A stretch of DNA of 64,000 bases from Metabacillus indicus LMG 22858 (GTDB lineage Bacteria; Bacillota; Bacilli; Bacillales; Bacillaceae). Below, piece after piece: positions 33,806 through 42,636 of this stretch (position 1 is the stretch's first letter; every line of letters begins with the position of its first letter). The notes below the pieces were generated by a model. It was given only the letters and a program-made list of their open reading frames with translations. It had not been told where the DNA came from and searched no databases. A program made the position numbers and the translations under genes. The stretch lies in the NCBI RefSeq assembly GCF_000708755.2, contig NZ_JGVU02000006.1:1-64000 (forward strand). Reading direction: 5' to 3'.

Positions 33806-34696
33806 ATGATTCTTACTGGAATGATCCTTGATACTGAAACGACAGGCCTGTCCCCTGTTAATGATGAAATAATCGAGATTGGCTATGTCCTTTTCACTTA
33901 TGATGATGAGCGGGACCTTTACTTAGATACACTGGAAGAAGGCACTTATCTAAGAGAACCGCTCTCTGCCTCTGCCAGAAAAAATTATCCATTCGCTTTC
34001 CGCATTCATTCCATTCCGTTTGAAGACGTGAAAGGCAAGTCATTTGATGATGAAAAAGTAAAAGCGGCCATTAAAAAAGCAGATTTTATCATTGCCCACA
34101 ATGCTTCGTTCGACAAAAGCTTTACGGTCAAAATGTACCCTGAGCTATTTTCAAAAAAGTGGTACTGCTCCGCCCGTAACATCCCTTGGAAAACATACGG
34201 ATACTATAGCGCGAAGCTTATCAGCCTGCTGCACAGCCATAAGCTTGCATCTTCGCAGACTCACCGTGCCCTTGATGATGTCAGGCAGCTGAAGCAGCTG
34301 CTCATGAGTTCCAATTATGAGGGGAAATCCTATTTGAAGGTTGCCCTTTCCTCTGCATCGCCTGTGAACAAGACGGTCAAGTGCCCGCTCTCAGGCGTAA
34401 AGCAAAAACAGGCAGACGGGACGAGCCCTCAGACTTATATTCCTTCTCTTTCCGCAAAAGACATCCTTTCTCTGCTTAAAGAGGAAGGAAAAGACCGGTA
34501 TCTTGTCTACACGGAAACTGGCCGCTATATCGGCTTTATCGGCGCAGCAAAAAGCAGACAAATAGAAGCCTCACTTCGTGAAGGTTTGGGGATGAAGGCA
34601 GAAGTAAAAGAGCTCTCGGTGAATGAAAAAGGAGAGCATCACTGCTTGATTTCGGTTACCATTGAGCCTGTTAAGAAAAAAGAGGCTGCGCGGTAA
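33806..34696 (+). CDS. DEDDh 3'-5' exonuclease (DnaQ-like) with C-terminal extension
   Basis: A 296-aa protein with an N-terminal DnaQ-like exonuclease domain (1-170): DTETTG (Asp9, Glu11), AHNASFD, and the H...D pair in HRALDD. These are the four acidic residues plus His of the DEDDh class, so it should be catalytically able. The C-terminal 110 residues (DILSLLKEEGKDRYLVYTE) are not recognised and may bind nucleic acid or a partner. AAAGGAGGAG precedes the ATG. A bidirectional terminator separates it from the convergent HxlR gene. Confidence 0.82.
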   Translation: MILTGMILDTETTGLSPVNDEIIEIGYVLFTYDDERDLYLDTLEEGTYLREPLSASARKNYPFAFRIHSIPFEDVKGKSFDDEKVKAAIKKADFIIAHNASFDKSFTVKMYPELFSKKWYCSARNIPWKTYGYYSAKLISLLHSHKLASSQTHRALDDVRQLKQLLMSSNYEGKSYLKVALSSASPVNKTVKCPLSGVKQKQADGTSPQTYIPSLSAKDILSLLKEEGKDRYLVYTETGRYIGFIGAAKSRQIEASLREGLGMKAEVKELSVNEKGEHHCLISVTIEPVKKKEAAR

Positions 34697-34741
34697 TTGG
34701 ACGAAAGTCTTTTTACAGACAGGCCGCATGCCTGTAGATAC

Positions 34742-34774
34742 AAAAAGATCGGTGCATCGGCACCGATCTTTTTT
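34742..34774. terminator. Bidirectional terminator
   Basis: AAAAAGATCGGTGC / GCACCGATCTTTTT near-perfect palindrome between the convergent exonuclease and HxlR genes. Confidence 0.88.
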
Positions 34775-35138
34775 ACTGCTCGTTCAGGATGTTTTCTTCA
34801 AGCACAGCCGACTTGTCACCATACACTCTTTCAATATGCTGCAGACCCCATGCAGACAGCGATTCTAGAATGCCTGTTACTGACCAGCCGTATTCTGTAA
34901 GCTCATATTCGACTTTTGGCGGCACCTGATTGTAGATGATCCGGTTTATGATCCCGTCCTCTTCAAGCTCCCTGAGCTGTTGTGTCAGCATTTTCTGGGT
35001 AATGCCTGTCATCAGCTTTTTCAGCTCTCCTGTCCGCTTTTTCCCCCTCATTAAATGGCAGAGAATCACACATTTCCATTTACCGCCAATGACTTCAAGA
35101 GCAGCTTCTACGGGAATGTTGTACCGCTTTGCTTTCAC
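34773..35138 (-). CDS. HxlR-family transcriptional regulator
   Basis: A winged-helix regulator of about 121 aa. NIPVEAALEVIGGKWKCVILCHL is the HxlR signature, followed by the recognition region ITQKMLTQQLRELEEDGII and wing VPPKVEYELTEYG. The single Cys in KWKCVIL is typical of thiol- or aldehyde-sensing members. I prefer the GTG at 35138 (GGAGG 9 nt upstream, and a family-like start KAKRYNIP) over the ATG at 35156. It follows the dehydrogenase gene by about 22 bp, so it may be the operon's own regulator. Confidence 0.85.
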   Translation of the reverse strand: MKAKRYNIPVEAALEVIGGKWKCVILCHLMRGKKRTGELKKLMTGITQKMLTQQLRELEEDGIINRIIYNQVPPKVEYELTEYGWSVTGILESLSAWGLQHIERVYGDKSAVLEENILNEQ

Positions 35139-35160
35139 CTGATCCTGCCTCCGCATTCAC

Positions 35161-36147
35161 TTATTTTTTATCTGCCGGGTAAACGACGCCGATTTGTTTT
35201 CTTGCTTCATCCATTACGTTCATTACGGAAATTGAATGTTTATAAGTGTTGATCGTCGATTCATAAAGGTCATTTTGAATCAAATCAATAAATTCCTTCA
35301 TTTCATAATACATCGTTTCTTCTTTCTGCGGACGCGTAATGTCTTCGATTCTGCCGTCGCGGTAGTGGATCTCCACTTTCCCGATTGTGCTGATTCTGTC
35401 AATGACGATCGTCCCGTCCTCTCCCTGTATTTCTGAAGGAAGGGCGGAATCAGATATTTTCGAGTACATCATGACAGCGTCCATGTCCTTGTATTGAAGA
35501 AGGATGCTTCCTTCTCCGTCAACGCCGGATTCGAGCATCATCCCGCTTGCTTTAATCGTCTCCGGTTCACCGAACAGCACAAGGGAAGGATACAGCGCAT
35601 AAATACCAATATCCATAAGAGAACCATTCGAGAATTCGGGTTTGAATGCATTCAGAACTGTTCCCGAGCGGTATGCGTCATACCTTGAAGAATACTGGCA
35701 GTAGCTTGCCGTGTATCTTCTTACCGTTCCGATTTTATGAAGGTTTTCCTGGATGGCTTTAAAGTTTGGCAGGAAGGTGGATTTCATTGCTTCCATGAGC
35801 AGGACACGGTTTTCTTTTGCTGCCTCAATCATCTTTGTCACTTCTGCCGTGTTGGAAGCGAGCGGCTTTTCACAAAGAACATGCTTTTTATGATTCATAA
35901 ATAAAATGGCCTGCTCTCCATGCAGCGAATTTGGACTTGCTATGTAAACGGCATCAATCTCATCGCTTTTTGCCATGCTTTCTAAATCTGTGAATGTTGT
36001 TTTCACGTTATATTTTGCCGCAAATTCTTCCGCTTTTTCGCTTGATCTTGAGTAGACGGCAGTCAGCGAAAAATCTTCAACCTGCATAGCTGCCTGAAGC
36101 AGGCGGTCTGTAATCCAGTTGGTTCCGATAATTCCAAAGCGTATCAA
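35161..36147 (-). CDS. Gfo/Idh/MocA-family oxidoreductase
   Basis: A 328-aa NAD(P)-dependent dehydrogenase. The N-terminal Rossmann domain starts IRFGIIGTNWITDRLL and contains the family hallmark HVLCEKPLA near residue 90. The C-terminal alpha/beta domain binds the substrate, usually a sugar, inositol or trans-dihydrodiol. TTG start with GGGAGG 8 nt upstream. Transcribed with the downstream HxlR regulator. Substrate not predictable. Confidence 0.87.
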   Translation of the reverse strand: MIRFGIIGTNWITDRLLQAAMQVEDFSLTAVYSRSSEKAEEFAAKYNVKTTFTDLESMAKSDEIDAVYIASPNSLHGEQAILFMNHKKHVLCEKPLASNTAEVTKMIEAAKENRVLLMEAMKSTFLPNFKAIQENLHKIGTVRRYTASYCQYSSRYDAYRSGTVLNAFKPEFSNGSLMDIGIYALYPSLVLFGEPETIKASGMMLESGVDGEGSILLQYKDMDAVMMYSKISDSALPSEIQGEDGTIVIDRISTIGKVEIHYRDGRIEDITRPQKEETMYYEMKEFIDLIQNDLYESTINTYKHSISVMNVMDEARKQIGVVYPADKK

Positions 36148-36222
36148 CGTTAGTTCCTCCCAAAAATCGATTTCTGTAATACCTTACCATATGTATGGGC
36201 AAACGTCTCCGCTGACGCCTGC

Positions 36223-36918
36223 TTAAATTAATTCCACCTCTACAGATTCAATGCCCTCAACTCTTTTTATATCTTCATACACATCAGACGTATAGCGGTC
36301 ATTTTTTATCAGCAGGATCAAGTCAACGGTTCTCATTTCGCGGTCAACAACATCCTTGATTTTGACATATTTGATTTTCATATCGTAATCACGGAGAATT
36401 TTCAGCACGTCAGATATACTTACGTTCACCGGCACGGTCAGTTTTACTTTCAGTTCTTTAAGGCGCAGTGTGCGGGGTCCGAGCTTCTTCACCAGCGGCG
36501 CAATGATTTCAATTGAACCAATCATAAAAACAAGCGCAATTAAAGCCTCCTGATAAAAACCTGCACCAATGGCAATTCCAAGCCCTGCAGCTCCCCAGAT
36601 CATCGCTGCAGTCGTCAGGCCGCTGATGACATCATTGCTTCTCCGGAGGATCGCACCTGCACCAAGAAAACCTACTCCTGATACAATTTGAGCGGCAAGT
36701 CTCAGCGGGTCCATCGGCCGGTTGTAATCACTTGAAAAGGTATAGGCTGCCTCTATTGAAATAACGGTCAACAGACACGAGCTTACTGCGATAATAATGG
36801 TCGTTTTAAGTCCGAGAGGCTTTTTCTTAATCTCACGCTCAAGCCCGATGATAATTCCGACAAGCAAAGATAAAAACAATTTAAGAATGGTATGCTGATG
36901 AACGATGATATCCTCCAA
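36223..36918 (-). CDS. MgtC/SapB-family membrane protein
   Basis: A 231-aa protein with four to five N-terminal helices carrying the MgtC motif GLEREIKKKPLGLKTT and VSGVGFLGAGAILR, then a soluble C-terminal ACT-like domain (about 145-231). In pathogens MgtC inhibits the F-type ATPase and is tied to Mg2+ limitation; in Bacillus the role is not settled. TTG start after GAGGGGG. No Mg2+ riboswitch was seen upstream. Confidence 0.88.
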   Translation of the reverse strand: MEDIIVHQHTILKLFLSLLVGIIIGLEREIKKKPLGLKTTIIIAVSSCLLTVISIEAAYTFSSDYNRPMDPLRLAAQIVSGVGFLGAGAILRRSNDVISGLTTAAMIWGAAGLGIAIGAGFYQEALIALVFMIGSIEIIAPLVKKLGPRTLRLKELKVKLTVPVNVSISDVLKILRDYDMKIKYVKIKDVVDREMRTVDLILLIKNDRYTSDVYEDIKRVEGIESVEVELI

Positions 36919-37041
36919 CTCTTTTCCCCCTCTCTCTTTTTTATAGTGTACTCATTTAATGTTTGAAACATTATACCATTCGCAGGCATGTGAATATATG
37001 TGATTTTACAAATAAGGCCGCATATTCTCATGACAGACAGC

Positions 37042-37068
37042 AAAAAGACACCCTGCATCGCAGGGTGC
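37042..37068 (-). terminator. Terminator downstream of swrC
   Basis: CACCCTGC / GCAGGGTG stem followed by CTTTTT on the minus strand, 13 bp after the swrC stop. Confidence 0.85.
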
Positions 37069-37080
37069 CTTGCGTACCGC

Positions 37081-40000
37081 TTATTCTTCTTCAGCGATTG
37101 CTGGTTTTTTACGCTTGAATTTGCTCATGATTTCATAAACGATCGGTACGATGATGAGAGTAAGAAGCGTTGAACTTGTCAGTCCTCCGATAACCGTTAC
37201 TCCAAGTCCTTTTGAAATAATGCCGCTTCCGCCTTCAATGCCGATGGCAAGAGGGATCAGCGCTCCGATCGTAGCGATGGCGGTCATCAGAATCGGGCGC
37301 AGACGTGTTGTTCCTGCTTCAAGCAGTGCTTCTCTTGTTGAAAGTCCCTCACGTTCTTTGTGAATAACGCGGTCAATCAGCACGATTGCATTCGTTACAA
37401 CAATCCCTATCAGCATTAGAGCTCCGATCATGGAGTTGATGCTGATTGTTTCTCCCGCAATCCAAAGTCCAACTAGAGCTCCGATTACTGTAAACGGAAG
37501 AGAGAACAGAATTGCGAACGGCGCAAGTCCTCCCCCAAAGGTAATGACAAGCACAAGATATACGATGGCAACAGCTGCAAGCATCGCCAGGCCAAGCTGA
37601 GTAAAGGATTCCTGAATATCTTCTGTTACCCCGCCTGTGTCGATATCAGCGCCTGTTGGCAAGGAGAGTTTATCCACTTCCTTCTGTACTTCACCCGATG
37701 CTTTTGCCACATCATCAGTTGTCAGTTCTCCGGAAACCTGAACGTAAATTCGTCCGTCGCGGCGTGTCACTGTATCAGAGGTTTTCCCCTCTTCAACTGA
37801 GACAACATCTCCGATTTTCACTTCTTGACCCAGTGGGGACATAATGGTTTTTTCCGTCATGTCGTCTACATCTTCGAATGTTTCTTTTTCTGTCTGCAGA
37901 TAGACGTTGATGTCTTCCCCGTCTTTTTCAACCTGAGTAAGAACCGGACGGTCGCGCTGAGGCATTAGTTCCATGCCGATTTGACCGGCAGTCAGCCCAA
38001 GCTTGCCGAGTTCCTCCTGGTTTGCGACAAGAGTGAACTCATCGTATGTTTCAGCAAGACTTGAACTTACGTTTTTAAAGCTGCCATTGTCCTTCATGAT
38101 CTTTTCAATCTCTCCGACAGTCGGTTCAATGTCTTTCAGTTCGTTGCCATACACGAAGAACTGAACTTCATTGCTTCCGGCGCTTTGAGTGAAATCCTGT
38201 GCAGCCCACTCGCCTTGTTCTGTGTCTGCCTGAAGGTCTTCAATGACTTTCTCTTTTTCTTTTTCGAAGTTTTCTGTGTCGTCTTCATATTCAATGAAGA
38301 ATATCGCACTGTTCGTATCTCCCGGATTCATCGGGTTTTCGCTTCCAAGCGAGTATTGGACAAGCGAAACGTTTTTGCGGTCAAGCAGCATGCTTTCTGC
38401 GTTTGCGACTACATCTTCAACCTGTTCCTCTGTTTCGCCAGGTGCAGGTTTATACGTCGCATAAACAAGCTTCTGTTCTTCAGAAGGCAGGAAGCTGACT
38501 CCGATGACAGGCACCAGGAACAAGCTTCCGACAAGAACCAGGACCGCAAGAATGGATGTGATCCATTTGTGGTTCAAGGTCCAGTTCAAAATACTTCTGT
38601 AGGCAGCCGTCATTTTCCCCGGCTTATGTTCATCATGTTTTTTAGCGGTCTCTCCGTACAGTCCTTTCTTAAAGAAACTGTGTGCAAGCATCGGCACGAT
38701 TGTGACAGCTACAACAAGAGAGGCAAGGAGGGCAAAGACAATCGTTAAGGCAAATGGAAGGAATAATTCTCCGATGACTCCATTTACAAGTGCAAGCGGA
38801 AGGAACACCGCGATTGTTACGATCGTTGAAGACATAATCGGAACAAACATTTCTTTGGTTGCTTCTCTTACAAGCGCCATGCCTTTCAGTTTTTCACCCT
38901 GCAGAGACATTCTGCGGTAAATATTCTCGATGACGACGATCGAGTCATCGACGACACGTCCGATGGCAACGGTCATCGCTCCAAGTGTCATAATGTTCAA
39001 TGTTATGTCCATTTGTTTCAATAAGAGAATCGCAATCAATAAAGAAAGCGGAATGGATACAACCGAGATTAGCGTTGATTTTATATCCCTCAGGAATAAA
39101 AGGATAATAATGACGGCAAATATTGCTCCAAAAGCCGCTTTGCTCAGCATCGTGCTTACGGATTCCTCGATCGGCTCTGCCTGGTCAAGAGTCGTCTGCA
39201 CATCAAGGTTTTTGTATTCCTTTTCGTATGTTTTAAGTTCTTTCTTAACAGCATTTGCTACATCAACTGTATTTGCATCAGCAGATTTTACAACCTGAAT
39301 GCCGATTGCTTCTTTGCCGTTTGTACGGGAAATCGATTCGGCCTTCCCGACTGATTGAATGTCTGCAATCTCTGAAAGTTTTACTGTCGGCAGCTCGGCA
39401 GTCTGAGGAGCCTGTGCTCCGGGTGCTGTCTGAGTCTGTCCTGCAGGAGGCGCTCCTCCAGCAGGTGCCTGTGCACCAGGGTTCTGCCCTGCAACAGGGT
39501 TCTGTCCTGCCCCAGGTGCTGCCTGCTGCATGCCGGCATCTGCTCCTTTAGGCGTGACAGGAATTTCAAGGTTTTTAAGGTCATCTATTGTGACGATATT
39601 TCCATCAACGACAACAGACTGCTCTTTCTCCCCAAACGTATAAAGCCCAAGCGGGAAGTTAACATCTGCGCCTTTAATGATATTCTGGACCGTTTCCTGA
39701 TCCAAATTGTATTCTTCAAGCTTATCTTCTTTAAAGGTGAACTGAACTTCTTCTACCTGCTGGCCGGATACCTGAACAGAAGAAACGCCGTCAAGACCCT
39801 TCAAAGAAGGCACGATGTCATCCTCCACGAGTGTTGTTAATTCGCTGAGTGACTCCCCATCCTCTGAAATGCTTAATGCAAGAATAGGAAATGCGTTAAT
39901 GCTTAGTCTTGAAATATCCGATTCATTGACTCCTTCAGGAAAAGACAAGTCTGCTACAGTGCTTTTCACTTCTTCTTCAGCTTTATCCATATCTTTTTCA

Positions 40001-40293
40001 AACTCATATTCAATTTGAATGGATGAGGCGTTCTGGAAGGATGTGGAGCTTACTACGTTTACTCCGCCAAGATTCTGGACTGCCTGTTCAATCGGTTCTG
40101 TTACTTTTTCAGCAACTTCTTCAGGAGTAGCTCCAGGATAAACCGTTGTCACGGTTACAATGGGAGTTGTAATATTCGGGATTGTCTCAAGCTTCATGTT
40201 TATGCCTGAGTAGAGTCCTGCCACTGTCACAATAATGGTCAGCAGCCATACAGCAAATTTGTTCTTCAGGACAAAATTAATGATGGAATTCAT
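37081..40293 (-). CDS. swrC: RND-family efflux permease SwrC
   Basis: A 1070-aa resistance-nodulation-division pump with twelve transmembrane helices and two large extracytoplasmic loops, driven by protons. In B. subtilis SwrC (YerP) exports surfactin and is needed for swarming. Helix 4 contains the charged proton-relay region (GRVVDDSIVVIENI). An Ala/Gly/Gln/Pro-rich insertion at residues 251-298 (PGAGQNPVAGQ-like) interrupts the first porter loop. CGGAGG precedes the ATG. The divergent TetR gene and an operator overlapping its promoter show local repression, as for YerO-YerP. Confidence 0.85.
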   Translation of the reverse strand: MNSIINFVLKNKFAVWLLTIIVTVAGLYSGINMKLETIPNITTPIVTVTTVYPGATPEEVAEKVTEPIEQAVQNLGGVNVVSSTSFQNASSIQIEYEFEKDMDKAEEEVKSTVADLSFPEGVNESDISRLSINAFPILALSISEDGESLSELTTLVEDDIVPSLKGLDGVSSVQVSGQQVEEVQFTFKEDKLEEYNLDQETVQNIIKGADVNFPLGLYTFGEKEQSVVVDGNIVTIDDLKNLEIPVTPKGADAGMQQAAPGAGQNPVAGQNPGAQAPAGGAPPAGQTQTAPGAQAPQTAELPTVKLSEIADIQSVGKAESISRTNGKEAIGIQVVKSADANTVDVANAVKKELKTYEKEYKNLDVQTTLDQAEPIEESVSTMLSKAAFGAIFAVIIILLFLRDIKSTLISVVSIPLSLLIAILLLKQMDITLNIMTLGAMTVAIGRVVDDSIVVIENIYRRMSLQGEKLKGMALVREATKEMFVPIMSSTIVTIAVFLPLALVNGVIGELFLPFALTIVFALLASLVVAVTIVPMLAHSFFKKGLYGETAKKHDEHKPGKMTAAYRSILNWTLNHKWITSILAVLVLVGSLFLVPVIGVSFLPSEEQKLVYATYKPAPGETEEQVEDVVANAESMLLDRKNVSLVQYSLGSENPMNPGDTNSAIFFIEYEDDTENFEKEKEKVIEDLQADTEQGEWAAQDFTQSAGSNEVQFFVYGNELKDIEPTVGEIEKIMKDNGSFKNVSSSLAETYDEFTLVANQEELGKLGLTAGQIGMELMPQRDRPVLTQVEKDGEDINVYLQTEKETFEDVDDMTEKTIMSPLGQEVKIGDVVSVEEGKTSDTVTRRDGRIYVQVSGELTTDDVAKASGEVQKEVDKLSLPTGADIDTGGVTEDIQESFTQLGLAMLAAVAIVYLVLVITFGGGLAPFAILFSLPFTVIGALVGLWIAGETISINSMIGALMLIGIVVTNAIVLIDRVIHKEREGLSTREALLEAGTTRLRPILMTAIATIGALIPLAIGIEGGSGIISKGLGVTVIGGLTSSTLLTLIIVPIVYEIMSKFKRKKPAIAEEE

Positions 40294-40332
40294 GTGATCC
40301 TCCGGAGATGATTTTTTTAAAGTTTATTGACT

Positions 40333-40369
40333 GACTGGTCATAATAATTAATAATATAAATGACCAGTC
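40333..40369. promoter_or_regulatory. TetR operator dyad
   Basis: GACTGGTCA (40333-40341) and TGACCAGTC (40361-40369) form a perfect 9-bp inverted repeat. The right arm lies in the spacer of the swrC promoter and the left arm just beyond its start point, so binding would block RNA polymerase. A partial extra half (TGACTGAC) precedes the left arm. Confidence 0.75.
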
Positions 40370-40381
40370 GTTTGCAGTCAA
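40353..40381 (-). promoter_or_regulatory. swrC promoter
   Basis: Minus strand: TTGACT (40381-40376), 17-bp spacer, TATATT (40358-40353). It overlaps the TetR operator arm at 40361-40369. Confidence 0.7.
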
Positions 40382-40508
40382 TTATAACAAGCTAGTTCCA
40401 GTATGAATTTTATGTAAATGTGAACATTCAGTCATAAATCAGCTGTACTTCAGGAACATTATGGTGAGAACAGAAGACGGCCAATGCACGTGTAAGGAGA
40501 ATCAGCGA

Positions 40509-41351
40509 ATGAAGGAAAAAGAAAAACGGATCATTGAAGCGGCGATGAGCCTTTTTGCCAAAAAGGGTGTAACCTCAACTTCCATTCAGGATATCGTCAA
40601 TGAATGCGGTATTTCAAAAGGGGCTTTCTACCTTTACTTTAAATCCAAGGACGCTCTTTTGCTTGAGACGTTCAAGTATCATTTTGAGCTCATCCATTCA
40701 AAAATGCAGTCTGTCCGAGAAGAAAATCTTGAACCCCGCGCACTCTTGATTAAGCAATTATCCTGCCAGTTCAGTGAAATTAATAAACATAAAGATTTCA
40801 TCATTATGCAAATGCGTGAAAATGCCGTGCCGAACAATCCGTCTGTCGCAGCATTTATTCAGAAAATGAATGCTGAAGCAAGTCTCCTTGTTAAAAATGG
40901 ACTGGCTTCTATTTACGGAGACTCCATAAATCCATTCATCTGGGATATGACGGCAATCCTGCAGGGGATGATCCATTCCTATTTGAAGTACATTATTTTC
41001 GATAAAGCGGAGCTAAATTTTGAAGCACTCTCTGTTTTTCTTGTAAACCGGATCGATGATATGGTTTCAGGACTGATCCGTTCAGACGAAAAGCCTATTC
41101 TTTCGGGAGATGAACTGACTCTTTTTTCTCCATGCTCGGGTATTAGCAAAGAGGATCTGATCCATGCTATATCCCACTATAAACAAAAAGTTTCAGGAGA
41201 CTTGCTTGTGACACTGGAAGTTCTTGAGGCGGAAATACAGGAACCCGAACCGAGAACAGCCGTTATTCAAGGGATGCTTGCAAACTTCAGCCAGGATTCT
41301 GCTTTATCTGAATTAAAAGAGAGCATTGCTTATTATTTCCAAATTAAGTAG
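40509..41351 (+). CDS. TetR-family repressor (YerO-like)
   Basis: A 280-aa regulator. The N-terminal TetR helix-turn-helix (about 1-50) reads RIIEAAMSLFAKKGVTSTS, then IVNECGISKGAFYLYFKSKD. The long C-terminal ligand-binding domain of about 230 aa resembles YerO, which lies beside yerP/swrC in B. subtilis. The ATG at 40509 has AAGGAG 9 nt upstream; the open frame extends 48 nt further without a better site. The divergent gene order and dyad operator support repression of swrC, with an amphiphilic inducer as the likely ligand. Confidence 0.88.
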   Translation: MKEKEKRIIEAAMSLFAKKGVTSTSIQDIVNECGISKGAFYLYFKSKDALLLETFKYHFELIHSKMQSVREENLEPRALLIKQLSCQFSEINKHKDFIIMQMRENAVPNNPSVAAFIQKMNAEASLLVKNGLASIYGDSINPFIWDMTAILQGMIHSYLKYIIFDKAELNFEALSVFLVNRIDDMVSGLIRSDEKPILSGDELTLFSPCSGISKEDLIHAISHYKQKVSGDLLVTLEVLEAEIQEPEPRTAVIQGMLANFSQDSALSELKESIAYYFQIK

Positions 41352-41358
41352 CAAAAAA

Positions 41359-41400
41359 ACAAGAGAGGCCTCTTCTATTTCCTGAGATCTCTCTTTTTTT
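41359..41400 (+). terminator. Terminator of TetR gene
   Basis: AAGAGAG...CTCTCTT hairpin with internal mismatches, followed by a T run that overlaps the end of the convergent kinase-like gene. Confidence 0.7.
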
Positions 41401-42013
41401 ATGGAGCTAATGGAATCAGCTTCTTTTTATAAAGTGCAGCAATGACGTTCATTAAAGCTGCAGGAATTTTTTTAGGGAAATATGCTTTTCTGTAATATTT
41501 GTGAAAAGCGGTTTTCAGGTCATTCCACTGTGTACAGTCTTTCTTTTGGCGAAACCTGGCAACATCAATCATCATGATGCTGCCGTCTGACGTGATGAAA
41601 ATGTTGCGGAGGTGAATATCGGACGGATTTAATCCTCGCATTTTTGCAGACAAAAGGGCACTGTCCACTTCTGCAATGTGTTCGTCTGTAATGGAGATTC
41701 CGCTGCTGACACATTCAAACAGGGTGCTTCCTTCAATGTAATCGATGACCAGAAAGTTTTTACCTGCTTCATACAAGGAGGGATAGTACTTAATTCCTTG
41801 TAGTGTCCTGTAAATGTCAGCTTCCTCCTGTGCAATATGTGTAAAATCAGGAAAGAATACTTTTAACGCTTTTTCTTCGCCGCTGAGCTTAAAGACGAAT
41901 GCACTCCTGCCTGCTCCAATGAACGTCAGGGACGGGTCGTGGCCCAAAAGCTTTGCTCTCGTTCCTCTGCCGCCGATTTTCACGCTGTCAGCGAGCTTGC
42001 TCCAGACTGTCAT
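41399..42013 (-). CDS. Protein-kinase-like protein (YrzF-type)
   Basis: A 204-aa short kinase-fold protein with a degenerate but recognisable set of motifs: glycine loop FIGAGRSAFVF (32-41), ATP-binding Lys51 in ALKVFF, a catalytic-loop form SDIHLRN (Asp132, Asn137) lacking the usual HRD, and the metal-binding Asp150 in DVARF in place of DFG. The C-lobe is truncated. Similar to B. subtilis YrzF, annotated as a Ser/Thr kinase-like protein. Whether it phosphorylates protein or a small molecule is unknown. TGGAGG precedes the ATG. Confidence 0.78.
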   Translation of the reverse strand: MTVWSKLADSVKIGGRGTRAKLLGHDPSLTFIGAGRSAFVFKLSGEEKALKVFFPDFTHIAQEEADIYRTLQGIKYYPSLYEAGKNFLVIDYIEGSTLFECVSSGISITDEHIAEVDSALLSAKMRGLNPSDIHLRNIFITSDGSIMMIDVARFRQKKDCTQWNDLKTAFHKYYRKAYFPKKIPAALMNVIAALYKKKLIPLAP

Positions 42014-42077
42014 AGGAAAACCTCCATTCGTTTTAAACGTCTTTTACAAAGTGCGATCATTGCGGGATACCGTTCTA

Positions 42078-42524
42078 TTACGATCCAAGCTGCTCGATCT
42101 GATCCAGAATCTGCTTCATTTCATTTATATTTCTCATCATTTCTGAGTCTTCCAGCATCTGCAGGGTATATTCTCCGTTCTCCACCTGCTGCAGAGCTGA
42201 ATCAATGCCGCTTTCGAGTGATTCACTGTACTTTATGAGCTGACTGTGGGCATCCTGAGCTGCACCAGGTGCCTCAATCTCTTTAAAGGTTTGTATTTCT
42301 TCTTTCATATCCAGGAGGCTTTGCTTCAAATCCTCTCTTGCCTGAATGCTCCCTGCTGCTTTTTCAGCAAGCGCAGGTGCCTCTTCAGCAAAAGCTGCTG
42401 CCTCGTTCATGTAATCTTTTGCCTCATTGGCGTACTCAAGCGTTGAATTAACCTCCTGGAGAAAAGAACATCCGCTTAGTAATACGACGGTTAAAACAGC
42501 CGTAAGTTTCATCATCCATTTCAT
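42078..42524 (-). CDS. yybP: YybP-like lipoprotein under Mn2+ riboswitch
   Basis: A 148-aa lipoprotein: signal peptide with lipobox LLSGC, then an Ala/Glu-rich, largely helical domain (YANEAKDYMNEAAAFAEEAP). The size and coiled-coil nature fit YybP of B. subtilis, the gene that gave its name to the yybP-ykoY riboswitch. That RNA is found directly upstream here (42572-42730). GAAGGGAG precedes the ATG. Role in manganese homeostasis is inferred from the regulation; the molecular function is not known. Confidence 0.75.
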   Translation of the reverse strand: MKWMMKLTAVLTVVLLSGCSFLQEVNSTLEYANEAKDYMNEAAAFAEEAPALAEKAAGSIQAREDLKQSLLDMKEEIQTFKEIEAPGAAQDAHSQLIKYSESLESGIDSALQQVENGEYTLQMLEDSEMMRNINEMKQILDQIEQLGS

Positions 42525-42571
42525 TTAAACCGCTCCCTTCTTTTATACACCTGCTATTCCATCTGTAAATG

Positions 42572-42613
42572 CAAAAAGACGCTGCGGCCGATGAATTGGC
42601 CGAGCGTCTTTTT
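42572..42613 (-). terminator. Terminator of Mn2+ riboswitch
   Basis: AAAAAGACGCTCGGCCAA pairs with a matching 3' strand ending GCGTCTTTTT (minus strand) between the aptamer and the yybP start. Expression platform of the riboswitch. Confidence 0.85.
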
Positions 42614-42636
42614 AAAAGAGACTTCACCAATAAATC

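Noticed and set aside
38185-38748. 187-aa frame on the plus strand inside swrC
   Set aside because: Antisense to a conserved RND pump gene; amino-acid composition (Cys/Phe/Arg-rich) is that of a shadow frame.
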